Shown: one piece after another, positions 55,352-64,000 of the stretch
Position numbering within the stretch: the first letter of the stretch is position 1
How the letters are laid out: every line of letters starts with the position of its first letter
DNA from: Sphingomonas qomolangmaensis
GTDB lineage: Bacteria; Pseudomonadota; Alphaproteobacteria; Sphingomonadales; Sphingomonadaceae
Direction: 5' to 3'
Assembly (NCBI RefSeq): GCF_024496245.1
Contig: NZ_CP101740.1
Coordinates: 3,134,001-3,198,000, forward strand
Length of the DNA: 64,000 nt
Position numbers and translations under genes: made by a program
Notes under the pieces: model-generated
The model's input: the letters and a program-made list of their open reading frames with translations, nothing else
Told to the model about the DNA's origin: nothing
Database searches by the model: none

Positions 55352-57582
55352 GAAGCGATGTCGAGCATCGGCGTCGTCCGCGGCTTGCTGCCATAGGGGC
55401 CGCCATAGCCGTCGCCATATCCATAGCCATAGCCATAGCCGCTGGTCTTGGGATTGTACTTCGTCAGCACGACGCCGATCAGCCGCGCATCGGCGGTGGT
55501 CAGCCGCTCGATCGCGTTGAGGACGATCGCGCGGCGGATCGATGCCGCTTCGATCACCAGCAAAGTCGCCTCGCAGATCGAGCCGAGCACCGGGGCATCG
55601 GCAAGGCCGAGGACGGGGGGCGCGTCGATGATCACCATGTCGTAGCTGCTCATCGCTTCGGCGATGATCTGGTGGATCCGCCGCGTGGCGAGCAACTCGG
55701 CGGGATTTGGCGGTACCAGGCCGCTGGGCAGCAACGACAGCCGCGGCGTGTTGGTGCCGACGATATGCTCGCCCAACGCCTCGTTCGAACACAATAGCCG
55801 CGAAAGCCCGATACTGTCGGCGGTCTTTGCAAGGAAGGACGGCTTGCGCAGATCGGCGTCGATCAGCAGCACGCTGAGCCCGGTGCGCGCGAAATTCTGC
55901 GCCAGCGCGAGCGAGGTGCTCGATTTGCCCTCGCTCGCGCGCGAGCTGGTCACCAGCAGCGATTTGGGGTGAACATTGCCGCTGGTGAAGGTCAGGGCGG
56001 TCAGCACCGAATAATAAGCCTCGGCGACTTCGGATCGCGGATTGGCCAGCTCGTCGACGATCGAGGCGCGCTTTTCCATCCGCGGCACCAATCCCAGCAG
56101 CGGCAAGTGCAGCTTGCTGCCGACATCCTCGGCCGATTTGATCGTGTCGTCGATGAATTCGATCCCGAAGGCGATCGCCATGCCGATCACCAGTCCTGCG
56201 ACGATGCCGATCAGCAGGTTGCGGATCGGATTGGGCTGGAACGGGCTCCGGGGTGGCAGCGCGGTATCGACGACGACCGCCTGGCTTTCGCCGAGGCCAC
56301 CGACCACGCCGATTTCTTTGTAGCGTTGCAGCAGCGCGTCGTACAATCCGCGGTTGGTTTCGACCTCGCGCTGCAGGATGGTGTAGCCGATCCCGCGATT
56401 GCGCAGGTCGAGTACGTTCGACCGCAGCGACGCCACCTGTTCGCGCAATTCGGCCTCGCGACCCGAGGCGGCGAGATAGGCCGATCGCAGCGACGAGGAC
56501 ACGTCGCCGTTTTCACGGCTGAGCGCCGCGCCGATCTCGGTAATCCGTGTACGCAGCGCGATCATGTCGGGATAATCGGGTTTGAACGTCGCCAGCCGCT
56601 CGCGATAATCGGCCTCGAGCCTGGCGCGCTCCGAACGCAGCCCGGTGATCGTGGGGTTCTGCAAGATATCGCCCGCGGCGCTCGTTGCGACCGCCTGGCG
56701 ATAGCGTTGTTCGGCAGCGATCCGTTCGCCGATCGCGTTCGACAAGGCGCCGTTGAGGGTGAGCAGCGATTGCGTGGTGAGCGAATCGCCCGATCCGCCG
56801 GTGGGGCTGTCGGCATCGCGGCCCGATGCCTGCCCGCCGCCGCTGTTCAGTTGGACGATGCCCTTGCTACGCGCGTAGTTGACCAACTGCCGCTCGCTCT
56901 CTTCGAGCCGCTCGCGCGTGGCGTTGAGCCGGCCTTGCAGGAAATTGCGTGCGAAGGCGGTAGTGCCGTAGCGACGTTCGGCGGTCGAATCGATGAAGCC
57001 GTTGGCGAAGGCGTTGACGATCCGGGTCGCGCGCTCGGGATCGACATCGGTATAGCTCAGCGCCACCAAGTTGCTGCCGCGCAACGGTTCGACCCTGAGA
57101 TTGGACACCAGCTTGTAGGTGGCGGCGCGCCGCTTCTGCTCGGCCGAGCCAGTGGCCTGCACGAAGCTAGCATCGTTGCCCAGGTTGAGCGTGGTGGCGA
57201 CGCGTTCGGCGAGCGACCGGCTCTTGAGCAGTCCGAACTGGGTCTGGAGAAACTGGTCCTCGCCGCGCATCTTAGGCTGGACGCCGCGATTATTGCCCAT
57301 CACTTCGATCGGACTGGTGTTGATCTCGAGCGTGGCCACCGAACGATAGACTCGGGTGGACAGCATCGTCGCTGCGATCGCCAGCGCTACCCCGACAATG
57401 ACTGCGGTCAGGATCAGCCATTTCCATTTGAAGAGGATACGCAAAAGATCGCCGACATCGATCTGCGTGGGACGATGCACGTTGCCGCTCCACGGTACTT
57501 TGGCCGCGAATACCGAAGTGGCATCGGACCTGTGCGGACGACGCAGGCTGCGACCGCCGATCTCGCCCATCGCCTCGTTCAT
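55348..57582 (-). CDS. Polysaccharide copolymerase / bacterial tyrosine kinase (Wzc-like)
   Basis: 744 aa. N-terminal Wzz domain (DVGDLLRILFKWKWLILTAVIVG, first membrane helix), a long coiled-coil-rich periplasmic part, second helix (NLLIGIVAGLVIGMAIAFGIEF), then the BY-kinase domain: SSRASEGKSSTSLALAQ (Walker A near residue 550), LLIDADLRKP (Walker A'), MVIIDAPPVLG (Walker B). The tail carries a tyrosine cluster (GYGYGYGYGDGYGGPYG) for autophosphorylation. Controls chain length and export with the OPX protein at 59645. Confidence 0.93.
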   Translation of the reverse strand: MNEAMGEIGGRSLRRPHRSDATSVFAAKVPWSGNVHRPTQIDVGDLLRILFKWKWLILTAVIVGVALAIAATMLSTRVYRSVATLEINTSPIEVMGNNRGVQPKMRGEDQFLQTQFGLLKSRSLAERVATTLNLGNDASFVQATGSAEQKRRAATYKLVSNLRVEPLRGSNLVALSYTDVDPERATRIVNAFANGFIDSTAERRYGTTAFARNFLQGRLNATRERLEESERQLVNYARSKGIVQLNSGGGQASGRDADSPTGGSGDSLTTQSLLTLNGALSNAIGERIAAEQRYRQAVATSAAGDILQNPTITGLRSERARLEADYRERLATFKPDYPDMIALRTRITEIGAALSRENGDVSSSLRSAYLAASGREAELREQVASLRSNVLDLRNRGIGYTILQREVETNRGLYDALLQRYKEIGVVGGLGESQAVVVDTALPPRSPFQPNPIRNLLIGIVAGLVIGMAIAFGIEFIDDTIKSAEDVGSKLHLPLLGLVPRMEKRASIVDELANPRSEVAEAYYSVLTALTFTSGNVHPKSLLVTSSRASEGKSSTSLALAQNFARTGLSVLLIDADLRKPSFLAKTADSIGLSRLLCSNEALGEHIVGTNTPRLSLLPSGLVPPNPAELLATRRIHQIIAEAMSSYDMVIIDAPPVLGLADAPVLGSICEATLLVIEAASIRRAIVLNAIERLTTADARLIGVVLTKYNPKTSGYGYGYGYGDGYGGPYGSKPRTTPMLDIAS

Positions 57583-57710
57583 CGTCTACCCCCAGACGCC
57601 ATATTGCCCCGTTTCATCCCGACTACGACGGACCGGGGATCGGCTAAGCGACTGTTACTAGGATTTGTGCGTTGTCAACAGACGCCAAGCATCGCGGATA
57701 TTGCGATCGA

Positions 57711-59132
57711 TCATGCCTTTGGGGGGCGATGGGCTGTATCATCGTCGGTTGCGGTGGTCGCCAATGCGGTGGCAAGCGCCGCGACTACCGCGATCGCGGC
57801 GGTGCGAAGCGGGTAATCGACCGCGCTGTGAACCAATATGACCCCCAGCGCGGTGGTGGCCGCGCGTGCAACGTCACCGCCGCTGCGCCACGCGACCCAG
57901 GTCGCTCGCGCCCAAAGCGCCAAGGCCGCTGCGGTGAGCGCCATGCCGGGGGCGCCATATTCGAGCAGCCATTCGACATAATCGCTATGCGCGTGGTTCA
58001 CATATTCGGGGGTCACCGTGGCTGCATCTTCATACCCCGGATACACCGCGGTGAAGCTGCCGCCGCCTGCCCCCAGCGGGAGATAATCAACCGCGGCGCG
58101 CGCGGCAGTGGGGATGATCGAGTCGCGATGCTGGTCGCTCGCCGGCAGCTGGCGGGGCATCACGCTGGCGCTGACCGCCGTGACCGCCAGCACCCCAACC
58201 GCGCCCATCAGCGCAACGCGTTTGACGTGCTTTGCTTGGTCCGCGGCCAGGATCAGGATCGCCGCCACGACGACCGGACCCGCCATGAGCGCGACCGCGA
58301 TCGAGCCGGTGATCGCCACGCCCGCCAGCAGCACGAGCATCGCGGCGGCGAGCGCTACGACATGCAGCGTCGCCGCGCGCCCCCTAGCGCGCTCGGTCCG
58401 TGCGCTGCGGATCAGCACCGCGCAGAATGGCACCGCACACAGCAGCAGCGTGCCGAGATGGTTGCGATTGGCGAAAAGCCCGACGGCGCTGCCGCGATTG
58501 GTGATCGCATAGAAATAGAGCGGCGAATCGGGGCCCTGCACCCGCTGCAGCGCACCGACGATCGCCGAGAGCACCGCCATCGCGACGAGGGCGCGCAGCA
58601 GCAGCATCCGTTCGGCCCGGATTGCGCCGATCACCGCGAAATACATCGCCAGCGGCGCTATCAGCGCGATCAACGCAGCCGCGGTAGCGGCGGGGGTGAG
58701 CGACAAGGGCAGCCAGCCGGGATCGACGCGCGCGAGGGCAAAGCCCTGCGCGACCGCCGATCGATGCGGGAGGGTCTGCCAGAGCGAGGCTGGGAGCGGA
58801 ACGATTTGCAGCGCGATCAGCGCCGCGGTCAGTGCGAATAGAATTAACGGCCAGCGATGGTCGGCCACTGCCTGTCGCGCCGCAGCGTCGGGGGCCCATA
58901 GTACAGCGACCAACAGCGCGATCGCGGCAATCTGCACGATCGCGTTGGCGACGAAACCTGCGGCGCTCGCGCCCCCCAGAAGGATGGCGCCGCAAAGGAA
59001 GGCCGAGACTAGCCGATCCGAATAGCGACGATATCCATGGTTATGCGCCGAAAGCCTCGAGAAACGGCGCGGTGCGGTCGTTGCTGATGCGGGCGGAGGT
59101 CTTTCGTAGAAGGGTCGCAAGGACGCCGCCAA
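57711..59132 (-). CDS. O-antigen ligase/polymerase family protein (Wzy_C type)
   Basis: About 470 aa with about ten membrane helices. ITNRGSAVGLFANRNHLGTLLL and the large periplasmic loop ending VNHAHSDYVEWLLEYGAPG are the Wzy_C signature (PF04932-type). It could be a second polymerase or a ligase to lipid; the cluster also has EpsG at 42200. The start is uncertain: only TTG codons occur upstream of the first helix (59132 or 59120). Confidence 0.8.
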   Translation of the reverse strand: MAASLRPFYERPPPASATTAPRRFSRLSAHNHGYRRYSDRLVSAFLCGAILLGGASAAGFVANAIVQIAAIALLVAVLWAPDAAARQAVADHRWPLILFALTAALIALQIVPLPASLWQTLPHRSAVAQGFALARVDPGWLPLSLTPAATAAALIALIAPLAMYFAVIGAIRAERMLLLRALVAMAVLSAIVGALQRVQGPDSPLYFYAITNRGSAVGLFANRNHLGTLLLCAVPFCAVLIRSARTERARGRAATLHVVALAAAMLVLLAGVAITGSIAVALMAGPVVVAAILILAADQAKHVKRVALMGAVGVLAVTAVSASVMPRQLPASDQHRDSIIPTAARAAVDYLPLGAGGGSFTAVYPGYEDAATVTPEYVNHAHSDYVEWLLEYGAPGMALTAAALALWARATWVAWRSGGDVARAATTALGVILVHSAVDYPLRTAAIAVVAALATALATTATDDDTAHRPPKA

Positions 59133-59153
59133 AAATCCGCGCCGGTGCGTGTG

Positions 59154-59501
59154 TTACGGGCTAACCGGCGTGACGCCGCCATTCGTGTCATCGTCCCCGC
59201 CGACCGCCACGACGATGCCGAGGCCCACCGCGGCAATCGCACCCAGCAGGACGATCAGGCTACCACCCGTCAGGCCTACGGCTTGGCTGCTGCCGACGAG
59301 CGACGCGCAGTCGGCGATCGCGCCTCCAACGACGCAGTCCTGCGCCGTTGCGGTCGACGATCGGGTCGGCTGCTGCGTCGCGATACCGAGCGCGGTTCGG
59401 TTGCTGGCAAGGCGCGGTTCGACGGTCGGTTGCGCGGAGGCGATGGTCGCCTGTGCGACGAGCGCCAGTGCCGCGATCCATGATGTGCTTCGAACGCCCA
59501 T
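59154..59501 (-). CDS. Small secreted protein with C-terminal helix, unknown function
   Basis: 115 aa from ATG 59501. A signal peptide (TSWIAALALVAQATIASA) is followed by a polar region with two cysteines (QDCVVGGAIADCASL) and a C-terminal hydrophobic helix (SLIVLLGAIAAVGLGIVVAV) before DDDTNGGVTPVSP. No family recognised. It lies between the O-antigen ligase gene and the export gene on the same strand. Confidence 0.6.
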   Translation of the reverse strand: MGVRSTSWIAALALVAQATIASAQPTVEPRLASNRTALGIATQQPTRSSTATAQDCVVGGAIADCASLVGSSQAVGLTGGSLIVLLGAIAAVGLGIVVAVGGDDDTNGGVTPVSP

Positions 59502-59644
59502 TCCGATCTCCCCTGATGCCGAAGCGCAAGCCGAAGTAATCCGCTGTCGCCGCTCGTATCGGGCAACGGCGTAGAACATAACCCGATGTATCGCCAAAGT
59601 CGATAGAGCATGCGTTGCGCTTCGGCGACCTGGTCCGCCAATAT

Positions 59645-60355
59645 CTAGAACGGCCTGAACAGGGTCACGAAGGGTAGCGACTGGATGACGGTCTTCATTG
59701 CCTTGCTGGTCGCCGATCCGTCGACGACGACGATGTCGTCGGCATAGATCACCGGGTCGGGCGATTCGCCGCGCCGGATGCTTTTCAGGTCGAATGCGGC
59801 AGCCATGCGCTGGCCATCGATCTGGCGGAAGACGATCACCCGGCTGGGATTGGCCTCTTCGGCGGTGCCGCGCGCCATCGCGATGGTCTTGATCAGCGAT
59901 GTCGGTGCGGAGATGGGGTAGAGGCCGGGCTGCTGCACCGACCCGTCGACGGTGACCGTTCGCTGCACCGCGCTTTTCAGCGTCACCGCGATGCTGGGCG
60001 CGGTGAGGTATTTTTCCCCCAACTGGCGTTCGAGCGCCTGCTCGAACTCGGCGGTGGTGCGTCCGGCGGCGACGACCGGGCCGAGCAGCGCGAGATTGAC
60101 GCGCCCCGCCGTATCGATCGTCTGGTCGCCCGACAGGCTATCGACCTTGAAGACCTGGATCGACACGACGTCACCCGCGCCGAGGCGGTAGTCGGTGGTC
60201 GTCGCGGGAAGGGGCGGGGCATCGGGCGCGACGAAGCTTGCCGGGTCGTAGGCGATGTCCCCGCCACGACCGCCGCACCCCGACATTATCAGCAACGCCG
60301 CGACACACGCCGCGACGCGACAATATTGGCCAAGAACAACCATGCGCGTTGCCAT
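59645..60355 (-). CDS. Polysaccharide export lipoprotein (OPX, Wza/GumB-like)
   Basis: 236 aa. Lipobox LLIMSGCGG, then the polysaccharide export domain DYRLGAGDVVSIQVF (from residue ~53), VNLALLGPVVAAGRT, and a SLBB-like domain VTVDGSVQQPGLYPI. Short OPX proteins act with Wzc to carry the polymer through the envelope. Start 60355; 60343 is alternative. Most upstream gene of the minus-strand EPS export set, so its promoter is probably in 60356-60480. Confidence 0.88.
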   Translation of the reverse strand: MATRMVVLGQYCRVAACVAALLIMSGCGGRGGDIAYDPASFVAPDAPPLPATTTDYRLGAGDVVSIQVFKVDSLSGDQTIDTAGRVNLALLGPVVAAGRTTAEFEQALERQLGEKYLTAPSIAVTLKSAVQRTVTVDGSVQQPGLYPISAPTSLIKTIAMARGTAEEANPSRVIVFRQIDGQRMAAAFDLKSIRRGESPDPVIYADDIVVVDGSATSKAMKTVIQSLPFVTLFRPF

Positions 60356-60483
60356 GCCCGGATGCTATCGCGCGCGCGGCGGCCCTGCAATAGCGGGCCT
60401 ATTGGCACAATTTACTTACGCCTTGAATCGAAGAAGGTCATGCGGACCCGCCGATGGGCCGGGGTAAGTCGCACTATGGCCAG

Positions 60484-60534
60484 CGGGCTTCGCTCGAGGA
60501 TTCCTCACAGATGAGAAAGCAAAAGCGAAGCCCG
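60484..60534. terminator. Inverted repeat downstream of the TonB receptor gene
   Basis: 11-bp arms CGGGCTTCGCT / AGCGAAGCCCG separated by 29 bases, in the 250-base gap between the receptor and the export gene. The long loop and lack of a T-run make it a weak terminator candidate; it could also be a structured 5' element of the EPS transcript's neighbour. Confidence 0.35.
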
Positions 60535-60607
60535 TCAAGCTTATCGGAATGTTCGTTTTCTGTCGGATTGGAAAACGACGTACGTAGTTACGATCGCGAT
60601 AGCGGCG

Positions 60608-63600
60608 TTAACGGAAATTCGCCCGGATCGAGAAGGTATAACGGCTGTCGCCGACGAACCAGTTGCGGGGTCGTTCGAGCAGATCGTTGTTGATGACGTA
60701 GTTGGTTCGCGTGATCGCACTGGTCAGGTTCACCGCCTGGAAGCCCATGCGGATCGATGGCGTGACGGCGTAGAAGATCGACGCGTCGAGCTGCCCATAG
60801 GCATCCTGGATCACCGGCGCGTTGGGCACGATCACGTCGCGGATCGTGAGCAGATATTTCGAGCGCCAGTTATAGGCGGCCCGGATTTCCAACCCGTCCT
60901 TCTGGTAGAAGGGCGCAAGGTTGAATTGATATTTGCTCAATCCCTGCAGTGGCAGGCCACCGACGTCGATCGAAGTGATAACGCCCGCAGCGACGTTTGG
61001 ATCGTTCCGATCGAGGTTCGACTGGGAAACGCCCGATGAATGGACATAGGTGAAATTGCCCGACAGGCCGAGGCCCGAGAGCACCCCCGGCAGGAAATCA
61101 TAGGTCTGCTGATAGCCGAGCTCGAGCCCCCGGATCCTGCCGATTTCGTCCGAATTGAGCGGCGTGGTGACGATGGCGTCGAAGGTGGCGCCATTGTTGG
61201 TGAAGGTTTGCCGCTCGGTGCTGGTCACCTGGACGCCGCGCAGGTTCTTCGCGAACGCCGACAGCGTGAGCTGGCCGACATTCGAGAAATACCATTCGGC
61301 GGTCAGATCGAAATTGTCCGATCGGACCGGTTCGAGGAACGGATTGCCGACCTGGAAGATCGCGACCGGGCCGCCGTTGAACAGGATCGTCTGATCGCCG
61401 GTGCCAAGATTGACGTTGTAGAACGACCGGGTCAGCAGGAAGTCGGGCGGCGCCACCGTCTTGTTCACCGCGACGCGGAATTGCAGCCCGCCGCCCATCG
61501 CCAGCCGGAAATTGGCCGACGGCAGGAAGTAATCATAGTTCAGCTTGGCGTCGTTCGCGACCAGCGCGCCGTTCTGGAACGCTGCCGCTTGATCGCGGGT
61601 AGCTTGCGGCAACGCGCAGAACCGCGACTGTACCTGACCGTCGGCGGGTGGGACGCAGTTGAACGATTGTTGCGGGAACGCGAAGAAGCCCGACGAAACG
61701 CGGCTGGTATGCGTGTAGCGCACGCCGACATTACCCGTGAGGTTCCAGCCATTGTCGAATTCATTGCCGAAGCGGGCAACGAAATAGGCGGCGTTGTTGC
61801 GTTCGGATACCGGATTGACCTCGCCCGGCAGATACGGCGTCCCCTCGATCACGCCCGCGCGGCTCTCGAGCGGGACCCAGCCATTGGCGCCCGACAGGTT
61901 GCTGCTGAAGTTGCGCCATTCCTGTGCGATCTGGCTGATCGACTGGATCGCGGTGCCGTAATCCTGCAGCGCAGCGCCCGGGTAGAACAGCCGGCCCGGA
62001 CCGCCCGGCGCCGACGGATTGGCTTCCTGCCCGCGGAAGAAGTTCGAATAGAGGAACGCTTCCTGCGGCGCGAGCGCACCGGTGGTACGCGTGGCTGGAT
62101 TGCCGTCGATCGGACGGTCGAACCAGACCGGGCCGCCCGGCCCGACCGACGAATTGTCGGCCAGCGTGCCGCCGCCCCAGATCTCGCTCAACACGCCCCA
62201 GTTATAGGCCGACGAACGCGCTTCGTTCTGGCGATCGGCGAAGCGATAGCCCGCCTTTACCGACTTCAGCCAGCCTTCCTCGGGGAAGCTATAGTCGAAA
62301 TCGATCCGCGCCGCGTCCGAATCGCCCTCGCTATCCTCGAGGTGATCCATCGCCGAGCGATAGAAGTTGTTATAGGCATTGAGGTAAGACGGGTTGGCGG
62401 CGTTCTGGTAATTGTTCGGGCCGTTGGTCACCGGGATCAGCGTCACCTGCGCCGGATCCTTGCCATTCATCCGGATGTCGGCGTTTTGATACGTCGTACC
62501 CCAGACCGTCAGGTCGGTGACGTTCACCTTCGACCAGACATGCTGGTAATCGACACTGACCGAAAGCCGGTCGGTGAGCCGCGATTTCACTGCAAAGCTG
62601 ATGTCGTTGGTCTGGAAACGCGCGGTGTTGCCGCGAGCGATGTTGTTCGATTGCAGGCCGTTGGTCGGCGTGCGGCCATCGGCGCCCGCCTGCGAATCGG
62701 CGCGATAGCCGTTGGGGCCGGTGATCAGCCCGCCGGTAAAGGCATTGTCGTCGTCGAAATCGAAGGTCGTCCCGGGGAAGGGCTGGCTGTCGCCCGCGGC
62801 GAGCACGTTGTCGGTCGCGACTTCGATCGCATTCTCGGTCCAGGCCTCGCGCGAATCCGAGCGCAGGAACTGCAGCGTCGCGTCAGTGCGGCCGTCGAGG
62901 CTGCGCCATTGCGCCGCCGCCGAATAACCATAACGAACGCGATCATATTCCTGGCTGCGCACCGCGGCACCGCGCGGCACATATACCGTCGTACCGACAT
63001 TGGATGTGCCATCGGCGGCGAGCGGCTGGAGCAACCGCCCGTCGTCGGTCAGCACGCGCGTGCCCCAGTTCGAAATCTGGATGCTGTCGGCGCGGTTGCG
63101 GATTTGCGACCGCACGAAGCTGCCGAGCAGGCCGAAATCGCCGATGCCCGTCTTCCAGCGGTTGCTGAGCAGCACGGATACCGTCGGCGCCGACTTCTTG
63201 ACGAAGTCGCCATAGTTGTTCTCGAGCGTGCCGCCGAGCAGGAAGCCGCTCGAATCGAAGGGCAGGCGCGTGCGCAGGTTGACGGTGCCGGCGATGCCGC
63301 CCTCGATCATGTCGGCCGAAGGGCTTTTGAACACGTCGACCCCGAACAGCAGTTCGGCGGGAACGTCGGCGAAGGACAGGCCGCGGCCGTTGCCTGCGCT
63401 GAAGGTGTCGCGGCCGTTCAACTCCGAACGCGTGTAGGTGAGGCCGCGCACGACGACGCCCGAACCTTCAGCGGCAAAGTGATCGGGATCGGCACCCGCC
63501 TGGAATCGGCTGATCGACACGCCGGGGACGCGCTGGAGGGCTTCGGTGACCGAACGGTCGGGCAAGGCGCCGATGTCTTCGCTCGAGATCGAATCGACGA

Positions 63601-63877
63601 CGACGTCGGAGTTGCGCTTGATTGCCTGCGCGCTTTGCAGGCTCTGGCGGATGCCGGTCACGACGATTTCGTCGGTGGTGGCTTCGTCCTGCACGGCCGC
63701 ATCGCCAGCGGTTTGCGGGGTTGCAGGCTGTGTTTGCTCGATTGCAACCATCGGCGCCACCAGGGGCAAGCCATCGGTCGCCGATGCAGCGGCTGCCGGC
63801 ATGGTGAGCACCATCGCCATAACCGAAGCACCCGTCAGTGCACCCGCGCGCGCAGTAGCCAAAGTCTTACCCTTCAC
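60608..63877 (-). CDS. TonB-dependent receptor
   Basis: 1089 aa outer-membrane receptor. Signal peptide MKGKTLATARAGALTGASVMAM... to about residue 33, TonB box DEIVVTGIRQSL (69-80), plug domain with IGALPDRSVTEALQRVPGVSISRF and FADVPAELLFGVDVFKSPSADMIEGGIAGTVNLRTRLP, then a ~850-residue beta-barrel ending YTFSIRANF with a terminal aromatic. The IGALPDRSVTEALQRVPG plug is typical of the carbohydrate-uptake type found in sphingomonads and Caulobacter. GTG 63877 with GGGGAGG upstream. Confidence 0.92.
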   Translation of the reverse strand: MKGKTLATARAGALTGASVMAMVLTMPAAAASATDGLPLVAPMVAIEQTQPATPQTAGDAAVQDEATTDEIVVTGIRQSLQSAQAIKRNSDVVVDSISSEDIGALPDRSVTEALQRVPGVSISRFQAGADPDHFAAEGSGVVVRGLTYTRSELNGRDTFSAGNGRGLSFADVPAELLFGVDVFKSPSADMIEGGIAGTVNLRTRLPFDSSGFLLGGTLENNYGDFVKKSAPTVSVLLSNRWKTGIGDFGLLGSFVRSQIRNRADSIQISNWGTRVLTDDGRLLQPLAADGTSNVGTTVYVPRGAAVRSQEYDRVRYGYSAAAQWRSLDGRTDATLQFLRSDSREAWTENAIEVATDNVLAAGDSQPFPGTTFDFDDDNAFTGGLITGPNGYRADSQAGADGRTPTNGLQSNNIARGNTARFQTNDISFAVKSRLTDRLSVSVDYQHVWSKVNVTDLTVWGTTYQNADIRMNGKDPAQVTLIPVTNGPNNYQNAANPSYLNAYNNFYRSAMDHLEDSEGDSDAARIDFDYSFPEEGWLKSVKAGYRFADRQNEARSSAYNWGVLSEIWGGGTLADNSSVGPGGPVWFDRPIDGNPATRTTGALAPQEAFLYSNFFRGQEANPSAPGGPGRLFYPGAALQDYGTAIQSISQIAQEWRNFSSNLSGANGWVPLESRAGVIEGTPYLPGEVNPVSERNNAAYFVARFGNEFDNGWNLTGNVGVRYTHTSRVSSGFFAFPQQSFNCVPPADGQVQSRFCALPQATRDQAAAFQNGALVANDAKLNYDYFLPSANFRLAMGGGLQFRVAVNKTVAPPDFLLTRSFYNVNLGTGDQTILFNGGPVAIFQVGNPFLEPVRSDNFDLTAEWYFSNVGQLTLSAFAKNLRGVQVTSTERQTFTNNGATFDAIVTTPLNSDEIGRIRGLELGYQQTYDFLPGVLSGLGLSGNFTYVHSSGVSQSNLDRNDPNVAAGVITSIDVGGLPLQGLSKYQFNLAPFYQKDGLEIRAAYNWRSKYLLTIRDVIVPNAPVIQDAYGQLDASIFYAVTPSIRMGFQAVNLTSAITRTNYVINNDLLERPRNWFVGDSRYTFSIRANFR

Positions 63878-63890
63878 GAAACCTCCCCGA

Positions 63891-63904
63891 TGTTAGCGCT
63901 ATCA
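63891..63904. promoter_or_regulatory. LacI-type operator upstream of the TonB receptor
   Basis: TGTTAGCGCTATCA is a near-perfect palindrome with the central TAGCGCTA typical of LacI/GalR-family operators. It lies 14 bases before the GTG start, overlapping the leader, where a repressor would block expression. No LacI gene is in the window. Confidence 0.6.
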
Positions 63905-64000
63905 AATGCCGATGCATTGGTGCGCCGAGCGGCCGAATACCCACGGATTTTAAGGTTTGCCAATAGCGGAAAAAGTCTAGATTCAGTTGGCTGTCATGGT

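Noticed and set aside
55969..57816. 615-codon plus-strand frame opposite Wzc
   Set aside because: Shadow; the minus-strand protein has complete Wzz and BY-kinase motifs.

Overview
The window is GC-rich, densely coded chromosomal DNA from an alphaproteobacterium, most likely a member of the Sphingomonadaceae. The evidence is a CcrM-type GANTC methyltransferase, a three-subunit proton-translocating transhydrogenase preceded by a mini aa3-oxidase subunit IV gene, a large TonB-dependent receptor behind a LacI-type operator, a sphingan-like exopolysaccharide locus, and the short palindromic repeats common in sphingomonad intergenic DNA. No rRNA, CRISPR array, intact transposase or prophage is visible.

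Layout. (1) 58-2710: a translationally coupled operon of a PAS-GGDEF diguanylate cyclase, a 4-coumarate:CoA ligase of the type that activates the photoactive yellow protein chromophore, and a truncated EAL gene. This points to a blue-light/c-di-GMP locus whose third gene is broken. (2) 2711-3431: decayed DNA with a possible IS3 scrap and a truncated SRAP gene, ending at tRNA-Arg(CCG), an integration-site-like context. (3) 3554-27104: housekeeping genes (nth, dapB, a sirtuin, era, rnc, lepB, pgi, gor, a dicarboxylate symporter, glmM, fasciclin, DUF1272, a thiD-VOC fusion, rnhB, ccrM, folP, a sigma-54 response regulator, the pnt operon, a MarR-like regulator, tRNA-Val). Two small nuclease genes, GIY-YIG and DUF559, sit between inverted copies of two different repeats. 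(4) 27766-34269: a lasso-peptide cluster with HprK-like kinase, sulfotransferase, B2 leader peptidase, Asp/Asn beta-hydroxylase, a second sulfotransferase, PqqD-like B1, an asparagine-synthetase-like cyclase and, on the opposite strand, a 54-codon precursor gene. (5) 34539-38330: three tandem microcystin-dependent-protein/tail-collar genes, GNAT, DUF6916 and an NTP_transf_5-like gene, perhaps an extension of the lasso locus. (6) 38296-60355: an exopolysaccharide cluster with initiating sugar transferase, UDP-sugar dehydrogenase, five glycosyltransferases, EpsG, an amidotransferase, FkbM methyltransferase, acyltransferase-SGNH, PglK-like ABC flippase, Wzc tyrosine kinase, O-antigen ligase/polymerase and Wza-type export protein. 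(7) 60608-63877: a TonB-dependent receptor with a LacI-like palindrome at its promoter.

How the genes work together. In the lasso cluster the precursor's leader would be bound by the PqqD-like protein, removed by the B2 protease, and the core closed by the cyclase. The kinase, two sulfotransferases and the hydroxylase could decorate it, and the precursor ends in serine, as expected for a kinase that modifies the C-terminal residue. In the polysaccharide cluster a lipid-linked repeat unit would be started by the sugar transferase, extended by the glycosyltransferases, trimmed by methylation, acylation and possibly amidation of uronic acids, flipped, polymerised and exported by Wzc and Wza. All functional calls rest on reading the translated sequence and on family knowledge. 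No database search was run.
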